DNA of 64,000 nucleotides, taken from positions 1 to 64,000 of the forward strand of contig NZ_JBEYUS010000010.1 of NCBI RefSeq assembly GCF_040643635.1, given 5' to 3'. A program made the position numbers and the translations under genes. This document shows, in pieces, positions 16,397 through 29,483 of this stretch; position 1 is the stretch's first letter, and each line of letters opens with the position of its first letter. The stretch is from Saccharopolyspora_C sp040643635 (GTDB lineage Bacteria; Actinomycetota; Actinomycetes; Mycobacteriales; Pseudonocardiaceae). Below the pieces are notes generated by a model. The model had not been told where the DNA came from. It did not search any database and saw nothing but the letters and a program-made list of their open reading frames with translations.

Positions 16397-17638
16397 TCAG
16401 ACGTAGAAGTCGAGTTCTTCCTGCTGCTTCAACAGGTCGCGCATCCGGTGCGGGTCGTCCCCGAAGAAGTACACCAGGCCCCAGTGGTTGCCGAACGCGG
16501 TCCGCTTGGTCACGGTCTCCTCCGGTGGGGCCGTCAGATCGTGGGACTCATAGTAGTCGTCGTCCTCGGTCTCCTCCGGCAGTTGGAGTTCGCTGACGAC
16601 GCGGCGCCGCGGGTACACCCCGAAGCACCCGGCCACGCCGGTGGCGTCCACGACCTCGCGCGGGAAGAAATCGCTGATCTCCTCCTCGGTGGTCTTCGGG
16701 TCGAACGCCAGCGCCAGCCCCTGGTAGGCGTTGAACCCGTAGGCCCGCTCCAGCAGCTCGAAGACCCGGAACCCCGGTGGCCGGTAGGCGACCTCGCCGA
16801 AGTACATCTCGCCGTCGCTGGTGACGAAGTACTCGGGGTGCACGAAGCCGAACTCGATGTCGAAGGCCTTGATCAGCTTCTCGACCTGCTCGGTGATCTG
16901 CGGCCGGAACCGCTCCAGCGCGGGCGTCGCCGGGACGAACACGGAGTACCCGAGCGTGACGTACTCGGAGATGTTCAGGAACATGATCTTCCCGTTGTGG
17001 ATCCACGCCTCGACGGCGAACTCCCAGCCGTCCAGGTGCGATTCCATCAGGACGGGGAACTCCTCGTCCGGGATCGCGTCGATCTCGTCCGGGGTGCGGA
17101 TGACCCGGTGCCCGAGGCAACCGGCCTTGTCGAAGGCCTTGATGTGGATCGGATCGTTCGGGTCGCCGTCGAGCTTGAGCAGCGTCTGGTTGACCCGCTT
17201 GAGGAATCTGATCACGTCGTCCCGGTCGTGCGCCTCCTCGAAGATCCCCACCCGGATGCCGCCGAGCTGGGCGCGCCGCTTCATCAACGCCTTGTCCCGC
17301 AACAACATCGCCTGGCCCAGCAGCCGCGGGTTGTCCAGCAGCACCGAGTTGATCGCCCCGGCCCACTCCACGGTCTCCTCGAACAGCGGGATCGCCACGT
17401 CGACGCCGCGGTCCTGCAACAGCTCCGCGATCTCCATCGAGCGGTCGTTGAGCCGCTCGAAGTTCCAGCGCAGGTAGGGGATGTCGTGCTCGGCGCAGTA
17501 CTCCTCCGCCCAGTCCGGGGCGACGACCACGTACCTCCGGTCGAACCGGTCGAGGGCTTCCACCGCGTTCAGGCTCCAGCCGAGGAGCGCGACATACCCC
17601 TTGTCCGGGTCCTTGGTGGCAGATTCGGGCTTCGGCAT
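16397..17638 (-). CDS. ATP-grasp carboxylate-amine ligase
   Basis: 413 aa from ATG 17638, which has GGAGGGACGG eight bases upstream; the ATG at 17653 lacks a site. The fold order of ATP-grasp ligases is visible: an N-terminal Rossmann-like domain (YVALLGWSLNAVEAL), a central domain with LLRDKALMKRRAQLGGIRVG, a nucleotide-binding stretch (FPVLMESHLDGWEFAVEAWI), and the Mg/ATP acidic motif FGEVAYRPPGFRVFELL near residue 300. Such enzymes join a carboxylate to an amine through an acyl phosphate. The substrate is unknown. A papain-like gene follows 39 bases downstream. A very acidic loop (ETEDDDYYESHD) near the C-terminus is unusual. Confidence 0.8.
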   Translation of the reverse strand: MPKPESATKDPDKGYVALLGWSLNAVEALDRFDRRYVVVAPDWAEEYCAEHDIPYLRWNFERLNDRSMEIAELLQDRGVDVAIPLFEETVEWAGAINSVLLDNPRLLGQAMLLRDKALMKRRAQLGGIRVGIFEEAHDRDDVIRFLKRVNQTLLKLDGDPNDPIHIKAFDKAGCLGHRVIRTPDEIDAIPDEEFPVLMESHLDGWEFAVEAWIHNGKIMFLNISEYVTLGYSVFVPATPALERFRPQITEQVEKLIKAFDIEFGFVHPEYFVTSDGEMYFGEVAYRPPGFRVFELLERAYGFNAYQGLALAFDPKTTEEEISDFFPREVVDATGVAGCFGVYPRRRVVSELQLPEETEDDDYYESHDLTAPPEETVTKRTAFGNHWGLVYFFGDDPHRMRDLLKQQEELDFYV

Positions 17639-17782
17639 GGACCGTCCCTCCATCTGGGCTCGTCGAGTTTCCCGACGTGGAACAACGGTAGTCGTGAATC
17701 TCGCGGCGCCGAACCGGCGAACGTGCCCCCGTGCGGGTCCGTCCGGCGGAGCGAAGTGCGGCGTTCGGTGCAGTCCGCGGTG

Positions 17783-19192
<1,410 letters not shown>

Positions 19193-19274
19193 GGAATCCC
19201 TTGGCTGCCGAGGTCTCGCGAAGCGGGCCGCACGTCCCGCCGAGGTGGGGGTCCGCGGCGCCGCGGCCTTGAAA

Positions 19275-19296
19275 ACCGACCGAATGGACGGTAAGT
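19275..19296. promoter_or_regulatory. PaaR-like operator between paaK and paaH
   Basis: The core ACCGAATGGACGGT with flank AAGT fits the published PaaR-type consensus (ACCG-NN-CG-NN-CGGT core, flanks ACTN and NAGT; consensus quoted from memory for Corynebacterium) with one core mismatch. The site lies 83 bases upstream of paaK. A related site precedes paaZ. No paaR gene is in the window. Confidence 0.5.
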
Positions 19297-19442
19297 AATG
19301 TGAGCTCAGTAAAAGCGGCGCGGGCGCCGGATGTCAAGGGAGCACGAGCGCGGAAGTCCGCGCGGCGCAACGGGTTCGCGGCGCCCGCCGCGAGGTCGCA
19401 GGAGCGGGACCGGTCCGCCCGGTTCCGGGAACGGAGGTGGTC

Positions 19443-20306
<864 letters not shown>

Positions 20307-20378
20307 CCGGTCGCCGGGCCGGTGGCGCGCGAACTTCGGCGTTCTCGCTTCCCCCGGTCCGGCGGGCGCGTTAGCATT

Positions 20379-20400
20379 AGTTCCCGAACGTTCGGTCGGT
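20379..20400. promoter_or_regulatory. PaaR-like operator upstream of paaZ
   Basis: CCGAACGTTCGG (20384-20395) is a perfect 12-base palindrome, and the 14-base core CCCGAACGTTCGGT differs from the PaaR-type core in one position. It lies 20 bases before the paaZ start, within the 113-base gap after paaH, so paaZABCDE likely has its own controlled promoter. Confidence 0.55.
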
Positions 20401-20419
20401 TAATGGTTGGGGAGGGTTG

Positions 20420-22458
<2,039 letters not shown>

Positions 22459-22462
<4 letters not shown>

Positions 22463-23409
22463 CCGCCACGCTCCCCGAGACCGAGCTCGAAGCCCACTTC
22501 GAGCGCAACATCGAGCGCGACCAGCGGATCGAGCCGCGCGACTGGTCGCCAGAGGGCTACCGCAAGACGATGGTCCGCCAGATCGCCCAGCACGCCCACT
22601 CCGAGATCATCGGCATGCAGCCGGAGGGCAACTGGATCACGCGCGCGCCCTCGTTGCGGCGCAAGGCGATCCTGCTGGCGAAGGTGCAGGACGAGGCCGG
22701 GCACGGGCTGTACCTGTACTCGGCGGCGGAGACCCTCGGCGTGGACCGGGCGGACCTGACCGAGAAGCTGATCTCCGGCCGCCAGAAGTACTCGTCGATC
22801 TTCAACTACCCGACGCTGACCTTCGCCGACGTCGGCGTGATCGGCTGGCTCGTCGACGGCGCCGCCATCTGCAACCAGGTGCCGCTGTGCCGCAGCTCCT
22901 ACGGCCCGTACGCGCGGGCGATGGTGCGGATCTGCAAGGAGGAGTCCTTCCACCAGCGGCAGGGCTACGAGCTGCTCATGACGATGATGCGCGGCACCGC
23001 GCAGCAGCGGGAGATGGTGCAGGAGGCCGTCGACCGCTGGTGGTGGCCGTCGCTGATGATGTTCGGCCCGCCGGACGCCGACTCGCCGAACACCGAGCAG
23101 TCGATGGCCTGGAAGGTCAAGCGGCACACCAACGACGAGCTGCGGCAGCGCTTCGTCGACATGTCCGTACCGCAGGCCGACGCCCTCGGCGTCACCTTCC
23201 CGGACCCGGACCTGGCGTGGAACGCCGACCGCGGGCACTACGACTTCGGCGCCGTCGACTGGGCCGAGTTCAAGAACGTGCTCCGGGGCAACGGCCCGTG
23301 CAACGCCCAGCGCATCGCCCGTCGCCGCCGCGCCCACGAGGACGGCGCCTGGGTCCGCGAAGCCGCGGCCGCGCACGCGGCGAAGAAGCACGAGGAGGGG
23401 ACCGCATGA
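22459..23409 (+). CDS. paaA: Phenylacetyl-CoA epoxidase subunit A (di-iron)
   Basis: 316 aa, ATG overlapping the paaZ stop. This is the catalytic subunit that epoxidises the ring of phenylacetyl-CoA. Ferritin-like di-iron ligands are seen in KVQDEAGHGLYLY (E-X2-H) and KEESFHQRQGYELL (E-E-X3-H). Substrate-binding stretches SGRQKYSSIFNYPTL and WWWPSLMMFGPPD match PaaA closely. It forms the epoxidase with PaaB, PaaC and the reductase PaaE. The stop overlaps the paaB start by four bases. Confidence 0.97.
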
Positions 23410-23714
23410 GCGACTCGAACTCCGGTGGAGCCCGGCACGACTGGCCGCTGTACGAGGTGTTCGTCCGCGGCAAGCGCGGGCTTAACCACGTGCACGTCGG
23501 CTCGTTGCACGCCGCCGACGACCAGATGGCGCTGCACCACGCCCGCGACCTCTACACCCGCCGCAACGAAGGCGTGTCCATCTGGGTGGTGCGCGCCGCG
23601 GCGATCGCCGCTTCCTCGCCCGACGAGAAGGACCCGTTCTTCGCGCCCAGCGGCGACAAGGTGTACCGGCACCCGACGTTCTACGACATCCCCGAGTCCG
23701 TTCCGCACATGTGA
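23406..23714 (+). CDS. paaB: Phenylacetyl-CoA epoxidase subunit B
   Basis: 102 aa, start overlapping the paaA stop (ATGA). The sequence WPLYEVFVRGKRGLNHVHVGSLHAADDQMALHHARDLYTRRNEGVSIWVVRA is characteristic of PaaB, a small subunit that bridges and stabilises the PaaA/PaaC complex. The C-terminus (KVYRHPTFYDIPESV) is also conserved. Order paaABCDE is canonical. Confidence 0.95.
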   Translation: MSDSNSGGARHDWPLYEVFVRGKRGLNHVHVGSLHAADDQMALHHARDLYTRRNEGVSIWVVRAAAIAASSPDEKDPFFAPSGDKVYRHPTFYDIPESVPHM

Positions 23715-23721
23715 GGCCCCG

Positions 23722-24603
23722 ATGTCCTTCGACAACGCCTACGAAGCCCTCACCGAAGAGGGCGACGCCCGCTGGGCGTTCGGCACCGGATTCGAGGACC
23801 CGCTGTCCGGAGTGGACACCACCGTCCCGGCCGGCGTCGACGGCGCCGAGCTCGCCGCGTACTGCCTGATGCTCGGCGACGACGCGCTGGTCTTCTCGCA
23901 TCGGCTGCAGGAGTGGTGCACCCGGGCGCCCGAGTTGGAGGACGAGGTGGCGATCGCGAACATCGGCCTCGACCTGCTGGGCCAGGCGCGGCTGCTGCTC
24001 GCCCGCGCCGGGAAGGCGGAAGGCCGGGACCGCGGGGAGGACGACTACGCGTTCTCCCGCGCCGAGCACGAGTTCCGCAACGTCCGGCTCGCCGAGCTGG
24101 AACGCGGTGACTTCGGCGAACTGGTCGCCCGGCTGCTGGTGTTCGCCACCTGGCGGCTCGCGCTGCTGCAGCGGCTCACCGGCTCCCGCGACCCGGTGCT
24201 GGCCGCGATCGCGGACAAGGGCGTCAAGGAGGTCACCTACCACCGCGATTACGCCGCGCAGTGGGTGGTTCGGCTCGGCGACGGCACCGAGCACTCCCAC
24301 GAGCGCGTCACGGCGGGCTTCGCGGCGGTGTGGCCGTACGTGGCGGAGCTGTTCACCACCCACCCGGTGGAGGCGGCGCTCGCCGCGGACGGCATCGGCG
24401 TCGACCCCGCGGGCCTGCGCGCCGAGTTCGACGCGGTGCTGGCGCAGGTGTTCGCCGCCGCGACGCTGGCCGAGCCGGACGCGGCACCGATCGCCGGGGT
24501 CTCGCACCGGACCGGCCGCGACGGCGTGCACACCGAGTCGATGGGATTCCTGCTGGCCGAGCTGCAGAGCGTGGCCCGCGCGATGCCGGGGGCGACGTGG
24601 TGA
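23722..24603 (+). CDS. paaC: Phenylacetyl-CoA epoxidase subunit C
   Basis: 293 aa from ATG 23722. It is a ferritin-like structural subunit paired with PaaA. Seen: AAYCLMLGDDALVFSHRLQEWCTRAPELEDEVAIANIGLDLLGQARLLL, EHEFRNVRLAELERGDF and KEVTYHRDYAAQWVVRLGDGTEHS, all typical. Metal ligands are partly lost in this subunit across the family, so it is not itself catalytic. Its stop overlaps the GTG start of paaD by four bases. Confidence 0.95.
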   Translation: MSFDNAYEALTEEGDARWAFGTGFEDPLSGVDTTVPAGVDGAELAAYCLMLGDDALVFSHRLQEWCTRAPELEDEVAIANIGLDLLGQARLLLARAGKAEGRDRGEDDYAFSRAEHEFRNVRLAELERGDFGELVARLLVFATWRLALLQRLTGSRDPVLAAIADKGVKEVTYHRDYAAQWVVRLGDGTEHSHERVTAGFAAVWPYVAELFTTHPVEAALAADGIGVDPAGLRAEFDAVLAQVFAAATLAEPDAAPIAGVSHRTGRDGVHTESMGFLLAELQSVARAMPGATW

Positions 24604-25103
24604 CCGGCCTGCGACAGGACGCGCGCGCCGTCGCCGCGACGGTGGTGGACCCGGAGCTGCCGATGCTCACCCTCGCCGACCTCGGCGTGCTGCGCGAGGT
24701 CTCCGAGTCCGGTGGCCGGGTCGTCGTCACGATCACGCCCACCTACTCGGGCTGCCCGGCGATGGACACCATGCGCGACGACCTCGACCACGCGCTGCGC
24801 GCCGCCGGGTACGACGACGTGGAGATCCGCACCGCGCTCACGCCCGCCTGGAGCAGCGACTGGATCAGCGCGGACGGGCGCCGCAAGCTCGCCGAAGCGG
24901 GCATCGCGCCGCCCGGCACCGGACCGTCGCCGACGGCCGGGCCGATCCCGCTGACCCTCGGCCCCACCGTGCGGCGGGTGACCTGCCCGCAGTGCGGTTC
25001 GCCCGACACCGTCGAGGTGTCCCGGTTCGCCGCGACCGCGTGCAAGGCGCTGCGCCGCTGCCGCTCCTGCGCTGAGCCGTTCGAGCACGTGAAGGAGATC
25101 TGA
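24600..25103 (+). CDS. paaD: Phenylacetate-pathway Fe-S assembly protein PaaD
   Basis: 167 aa from GTG 24600, overlapping paaC. It carries a MIP18/DUF59 domain (VVDPELPMLTLADLGVLREV, TPTYSGCPAMDTM) and a C-terminal zinc or iron ribbon (VTCPQCGSPDT, CRSCAEPFEHV). PaaD is thought to help maturation of the epoxidase iron centres. Called PaaJ in some genomes. Both Cys pairs are intact. Confidence 0.93.
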   Translation: MTGLRQDARAVAATVVDPELPMLTLADLGVLREVSESGGRVVVTITPTYSGCPAMDTMRDDLDHALRAAGYDDVEIRTALTPAWSSDWISADGRRKLAEAGIAPPGTGPSPTAGPIPLTLGPTVRRVTCPQCGSPDTVEVSRFAATACKALRRCRSCAEPFEHVKEI

Positions 25104-25104
25104 C

Positions 25105-26187
25105 GTGAGCACCCCCGTTGCGTCCCGGCTGCGCGGTGAGTTCCACCCGCTGCGCGTCGCCGACGTCTCCCGGCTGTGCGACGACGCCGTGGCGGTGACC
25201 TTCGAGGTGCCGGACGAGCTCGCCGGCAGCTACGCGTTCCGCGCCGGCCAGTCGTTGACGCTGCGGCGCACCGTCGACGGCCGCGAAGAACGCCGCTCCT
25301 ACTCGATCTGCTCCCCGGAGGGCTCCGCACCGCGGATCGGGGTGCGGGAGGTCCCGGACGGGCTGTTCTCCACCTGGCTGGTGCGCGACCTGCGCCCCGG
25401 CGACGAGGTCGAGGTCGGCACGCCCACGGGGAACTTCACCCCCGAACCCGACGTGCCCGGCAGGCACGTGCTCATCGCCGCGGGCTCCGGCATCACGCCG
25501 ATGCTGTCGATCGCCGCGACGGTGCTGCGCGAACCCGGCGCCACGGTGACCCTGCTGTACGGCAACCGCCGCACCGACACGGTGATGTTCGCCGACGACA
25601 TCGCCGACCTGAAGGACCGCCACCCGGCGCGGCTGGAACTCGTCCACGTGCTGTCCCGGGAACCGCGCGAGGCCGAGCTGTTCACCGGCAGGCTCGACCC
25701 GGAGAAGCTCGCCGCGCTCGGCCCGCTGCTCGGGGACCTCGGCGCGGTGGACCACTGGTGGCTGTGCGGGCCGTTCGAACTGGTGACCGCCGCCCGCGAC
25801 CACCTGACGGGCGCCGGGGTCGCCGAGGACCGCATCCACCTGGAGCTGTTCTTCGTCGACGACGCCCCGCCCGCACCGGTGCGGCACCCCGACGCGGCGG
25901 TGGACGGCGCGGCCAGCGAGGTCACCGTCGTGCTCGACGGCCGGGCCACCTCGATGTCCACGCCCCGCGACACGTCCATCTTGGACGGTGCGCAGCGGTC
26001 CCGGCCCGACCTGCCGTTCGCCTGCAAGGGCGGTGTGTGCGGTACTTGCCGCGCGCTCGTCACCGGCGGCGAGGTCGACATGCGGCGCAACTTCGCCCTC
26101 GAACAGTCCGAAGTGGACGCCGGGTTCGTGCTCACCTGCCAGACCCTGCCCTGCTCCGACGAGGTCACCGTCGACTACGACGCGTGA
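25105..26187 (+). CDS. paaE: Phenylacetyl-CoA epoxidase reductase subunit E
   Basis: 360 aa from GTG 25105, one base after paaD. Residues 1-245 form a ferredoxin-NADP reductase module: RSYSICS for FAD, AAGSGITPMLSIA and LLYGNRRTDTVMF for NADPH, and WWLCGPFELV. Residues 265-360 are a plant-type [2Fe-2S] ferredoxin with ACKGGVCGTCRALV and a distal TCQTLP (C-X4-C-X2-C-Xn-C). It passes electrons from NADPH to the PaaA di-iron centre. It is the last gene of the operon. Confidence 0.96.
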   Translation: MSTPVASRLRGEFHPLRVADVSRLCDDAVAVTFEVPDELAGSYAFRAGQSLTLRRTVDGREERRSYSICSPEGSAPRIGVREVPDGLFSTWLVRDLRPGDEVEVGTPTGNFTPEPDVPGRHVLIAAGSGITPMLSIAATVLREPGATVTLLYGNRRTDTVMFADDIADLKDRHPARLELVHVLSREPREAELFTGRLDPEKLAALGPLLGDLGAVDHWWLCGPFELVTAARDHLTGAGVAEDRIHLELFFVDDAPPAPVRHPDAAVDGAASEVTVVLDGRATSMSTPRDTSILDGAQRSRPDLPFACKGGVCGTCRALVTGGEVDMRRNFALEQSEVDAGFVLTCQTLPCSDEVTVDYDA

Positions 26188-26280
26188 TCGGCGCGGTTCC
26201 GGCGGGGAGTCCCGGCCGGTCCGCTGCGGCGGCTCCGCGGACGGTGCGGGGGCGGACGGTGCGGGGGACTCAGCGCGGCT
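26188..26280. repeat. Tandem 15-bp duplication after paaE
   Basis: GCGGACGGTGCGGGG occurs twice back to back (26237-26251 and 26252-26266), a perfect duplication. An imperfect stem (GTCCGC at 26219, GCGGAC at 26237) overlaps it and may help end the paa transcript. No gene is here. Confidence 0.5.
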
Positions 26281-26547
26281 CGCGCCGATGAGCCCGCCGA
26301 CGGCGTCGCCGACGCGCAGCGGCGCGTCCCACCAGCCGTGGTCGTTCCACGACCGGATCAGTCCGGTGCCCCACTGCCGGTGCAGCACGTCGGTGACGAC
26401 CGGCGGCACCGCGGCCGGGAGCGGGCCGAGCGAGTTGCCGTCGAGGTAGACGAGCCCCTCCGGCAGCAGGAAGCGGTCCCGGACGCCCGCCAGCGGATCG
26501 GCGGCGTCCAGTTCGGCGGCGAGGTCGGCCAGTGGCGCGGTGGACAT
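26281..26547 (-). pseudogene. kynU: Truncated kynureninase remnant
   Basis: From ATG 26547 the minus strand encodes 89 residues that match the N-terminus of kynureninase: DAADPLAGVRDRFLLPEG, LVYLDGNSLGPLP, QWGTGLIRSWNDHGWWD and RVGDAVGGLIGA. After that the frame continues open but no longer resembles the family, and the PLP-binding domain (about 320 residues) is absent. The break coincides with the 3' end of the paa operon, suggesting a deletion or rearrangement that joined the two regions. It is unlikely to make an active enzyme. Confidence 0.8.
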
Positions 26548-27021
26548 GGCGGTCCCGTCTCGTTCATCGGCGGTGTGGAGCTCTCGTTGCGGCACCAGGT
26601 TGGCGGCCGGCCCCGCAGCGGCCTCGCCGCTGACAGGAGAAGGATCCGGCACCCGCCGCGCAAGTGCAATGGCCGACCGCCGGAGTACTCGCACGCTGGG
26701 ATCACCCCTGCACCGGGGCACCGCGGCCGCGCCACGCCGGCACTGCGCGGTGCGGTTTCGCGGGCCGTTCGAGGACGTCGTCGATGTCGACGCGGTCCGG
26801 CGGGTTCGCCGCATGCCGGACCTCGACGAGCGTCGAAGTATCCCCGTCGCCGAACGCTTCCTCGACGATGAGGAGCCGTCCGAAGCGCTGTCCCGATCGT
26901 CCGGCACCGTCCGCTCCCGGCCGCACCGCGCTCGCCGCGGCTTCCACGAGGCGCGTTCGTCCACTTCGGACTGAGGTGTCGGTCGCCGATCCTCCGCGAG
27001 CAGCTGCCGCCCGGCGACCGG
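26548..27021. other. 474-base gap, no gene supported
   Basis: Frames on both strands are open but lack ribosome sites and recognisable sequence. One minus-strand stretch (FGRLLIVEEAFGDGDTSTL, roughly 26780-26890) has coding-like composition and might be a remnant. Inverted arms GGTCGCCG (26981-26988) and CGGCGACC (27012-27019) lie just after the penicillin acylase stop and could end that transcript. Confidence 0.4.
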
Positions 27022-29373
27022 TCACGCGGGGTCGAGCCGGATGGTCCGCTCGGCGGCCGCCTCGACCTGCTCGCGGTTGTAGAGCAGCGGGAACGCTTCG
27101 CCACGGCTCCACGGCCCGAACAGGTCGGTCGCGTGCGGATCGTCCAGCCGCCCGGACTGGCCCGGCGCGTTCATCGCCAGTGAGGAGTCCCAGTCCCCGA
27201 CGTCGACGACGATCCGGAACGTCGCCCCGGAGTTCTGCACGAAGTCCGGCCCGTACGCGGTGGCCCCCACGGTGTCGCCGCTGCCGCCGCGCGGTTCCGG
27301 CCCCGCGGTGAGCCGGTCCGCGGGCACCCCGGGCAGCAGCGCCGCGAGCGGGTGGCGGGCGCGGGCCACGTGCAGTCGTCCCCACCGCCACGCCGACCGG
27401 TCCGGGCCGAGCAGCGCTTCGAGCTCGGCGATCGCGGCGGGGAGGGTGTGCGCCGCGGTGGCGGCGAGGAAGCCGTCCGGGTCGGGACCCAGCCGGTCGC
27501 CCGGTTCCTCCAGCAGTTCCAGGTCGATCCGGGAGTCGGTGGACACGTCCTCGAAGGGGGAGATGCGGCGCGCCACCTCCGCCGCGGCGTCGGCGCCCAC
27601 GTGCCGCCGCACGGCCCGGGTCAGCAGCGCGGGGCGCAGGTGCTGCCGGTACCAGACCTCGAACAGGGTGGCCGCCACCGAATCCGCGGCCAGCTCGCCG
27701 TCCCAGTCCCGCAGCAGGGCCAGCCCGTCGGTGCCCGCCGGGACGTCCAGCCGCCGCAGCACGGCGAGGATGCGCCGGGCGGGCACGCTGGAGAAGTCGT
27801 TCTGCAGCACCACCATGTCCGCCGGGGTCGCGTCGGTGGTGCGGGGCAGCACCTCGTCGAGGCGGTGCCGCCGGGCCGGGGATGACCAGTCGTAGCTCAG
27901 GTGCCGGTCGGGCGGGAAGTCGGCGGGCAGGTTGCACTCGTTCGCGGTCACCAGGTAGTCCTGCTCCGGGTTCACCGCGCCGGGCAGCTGGTCGGCGTCG
28001 TAGAAGCCGTCCCACTCGTACCGGCCGTCGCCGGGCACCGGCAGCGTGCCGTCCCAGTTCGGCCGGACCGGTGCCATGCCACCCGCCTTCCAGGCGATGG
28101 TGCCGCTCGTGTCCGCGTAGACCTGGTTCTCCGCCGGCGCGCCCCAGCGGTTCATCGCGGCGAGGAACTCGTCGTGGTCGCGGGCCCGCATGTAGTCCAT
28201 GCTGCCGAGGTACGGCGCCATCCCGGGCTCCAGCCAGGCGGCGCGCACCGCGAACGCGGTGCGGCGAGCCGGGTCCTGGTGGATGACCGGCCCGTGCCGG
28301 GTGAACAGCAGCTCCACCTCGACGGGTTCGCCGCCGTGCACCGCGATCGTCTCGATGAGCCGCCGCATCGGTTCCCAGCGGTCCTGGTACCGGTAGGAGT
28401 GCGGGTCGTCGGGCGCGGTCTCGTAGACGTACAGGTCCTCCTGGTCGATCGCGAAGATGGTGAGGCCGAACGCGATCCGCCCGTTGTGCCCGATGGACAC
28501 GCCCGGCAGCGCCGGTTCGCCGCCGCCGATCACGTCGAACCCCGGTGCGGACAGGTGGGTGAGGTAGCGCAGCCCGGGCAGCGATGCGGCGGCGCGGTGC
28601 GGATCGTTCGCCAGCAGCGGCCGCCCGGAGCGGGTCCGGGACCCGGCGAGGACCCAGTTGTTGCTGCCTTCCGGCGGAATCAGGTCCGGCGGGTTCGCCG
28701 GGTCGGGCGGCCCGAAGGCGGGCGGGGTGGTGGCCAGGTCGTACACCGCCAGCACGTCGTCCGGGATGAGGCCGAGGTCGAGCCCCTCCGGGATCGTCAG
28801 GTCCCGGGCCGGTTCGCGGCGTCGGCGCAGCTCCTCCACCTCCGGCGGCAGGTCGCGCAGCGTCCTGGCGCGCGCCACCTCCTCGCGCAGGTTCTGGAAG
28901 AGGCCGTGGCTGCGGATCCGGGGGACGTCCTCGGGTTCCCACCGCTCCGGTGCGCAGCCCAGTTCGCGGAACTCGACCGGCAGCAGCTCGGGGTCGTGCC
29001 GGGTGAGCTCGACGAACGCGTTGATGCCCTCGACGAACGCGGTCACGGCGCGCTTGGTGTCGGAGCCGTAGGAGATCCATTCCCGCCGCATGTCCCCGCG
29101 GTACAGGAACAACCGGGCCGCGCGATCCCGCTCCACGTGCTCCGGTCCGAAGACCTCGGCGAGCCGCCCCAGCCCGCGGCGCCGCCAGAAGTCGATCTGC
29201 CACAGCCGGTCCCGCGCCGCGTTGAACCCCTGCGCGCGGAACGCGTCGTAGGTGTCGTCGGCGTAGATGTGCGGAACGCCCCAGCGATCGATGACGATCT
29301 CCACCGGCCCGGTCAGGCCCGGGATCGAGTACGCCGTCCGGTCGTGCCCCTGTTCCTGCCCCTGCGCTGCCAC
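27022..29373 (-). CDS. Penicillin acylase family Ntn-hydrolase
   Basis: 783 aa from GTG 29373 behind GGAGGC. The N-terminal alpha part (GLTGPVEIVIDRWGVPHIYADDTYDAFRAQGFNAARDRLWQ) and the maturation site EGSNNWVLAG, with Ser237 as the expected nucleophile after autocleavage, are diagnostic. So are PLLANDPHR, IGHNGRIAFGLT and YADTSGTIAWKAGG. Family members hydrolyse acyl amides such as beta-lactams, acyl-homoserine lactones or lipopeptides. No signal peptide is visible, whereas many relatives are exported. It is followed upstream by a GntR regulator and may belong to the same amide-degrading group as the amidohydrolase at 32161. Substrate unknown. Confidence 0.9.
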   Translation of the reverse strand: MAAQGQEQGHDRTAYSIPGLTGPVEIVIDRWGVPHIYADDTYDAFRAQGFNAARDRLWQIDFWRRRGLGRLAEVFGPEHVERDRAARLFLYRGDMRREWISYGSDTKRAVTAFVEGINAFVELTRHDPELLPVEFRELGCAPERWEPEDVPRIRSHGLFQNLREEVARARTLRDLPPEVEELRRRREPARDLTIPEGLDLGLIPDDVLAVYDLATTPPAFGPPDPANPPDLIPPEGSNNWVLAGSRTRSGRPLLANDPHRAAASLPGLRYLTHLSAPGFDVIGGGEPALPGVSIGHNGRIAFGLTIFAIDQEDLYVYETAPDDPHSYRYQDRWEPMRRLIETIAVHGGEPVEVELLFTRHGPVIHQDPARRTAFAVRAAWLEPGMAPYLGSMDYMRARDHDEFLAAMNRWGAPAENQVYADTSGTIAWKAGGMAPVRPNWDGTLPVPGDGRYEWDGFYDADQLPGAVNPEQDYLVTANECNLPADFPPDRHLSYDWSSPARRHRLDEVLPRTTDATPADMVVLQNDFSSVPARRILAVLRRLDVPAGTDGLALLRDWDGELAADSVAATLFEVWYRQHLRPALLTRAVRRHVGADAAAEVARRISPFEDVSTDSRIDLELLEEPGDRLGPDPDGFLAATAAHTLPAAIAELEALLGPDRSAWRWGRLHVARARHPLAALLPGVPADRLTAGPEPRGGSGDTVGATAYGPDFVQNSGATFRIVVDVGDWDSSLAMNAPGQSGRLDDPHATDLFGPWSRGEAFPLLYNREQVEAAAERTIRLDPA

Positions 29374-29483
29374 GCGTCGCCTCCAGCCTCGTCGCCGATG
29401 TCCCGACGAGTAGAGCAGCACGACGGATGTCCGCGCGGGTGGAGAAGTGCGCCCGTCCGGCCGGTCGGGCACCGCCGGTTCGG

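Noticed and set aside
19383..19442. Long upstream extension of paaH
   Set aside because: In-frame codons before 19443 are Arg/Gly-rich and cover the ribosome site GGAGG. The Rossmann strand begins right after the chosen start.
24865..26964. A 699-codon minus-strand open frame ending in kynureninase-like sequence
   Set aside because: Only 89 residues match kynureninase. The remainder is the antisense of paaE and paaD, so it is a remnant plus chance read-through rather than a long fusion protein.
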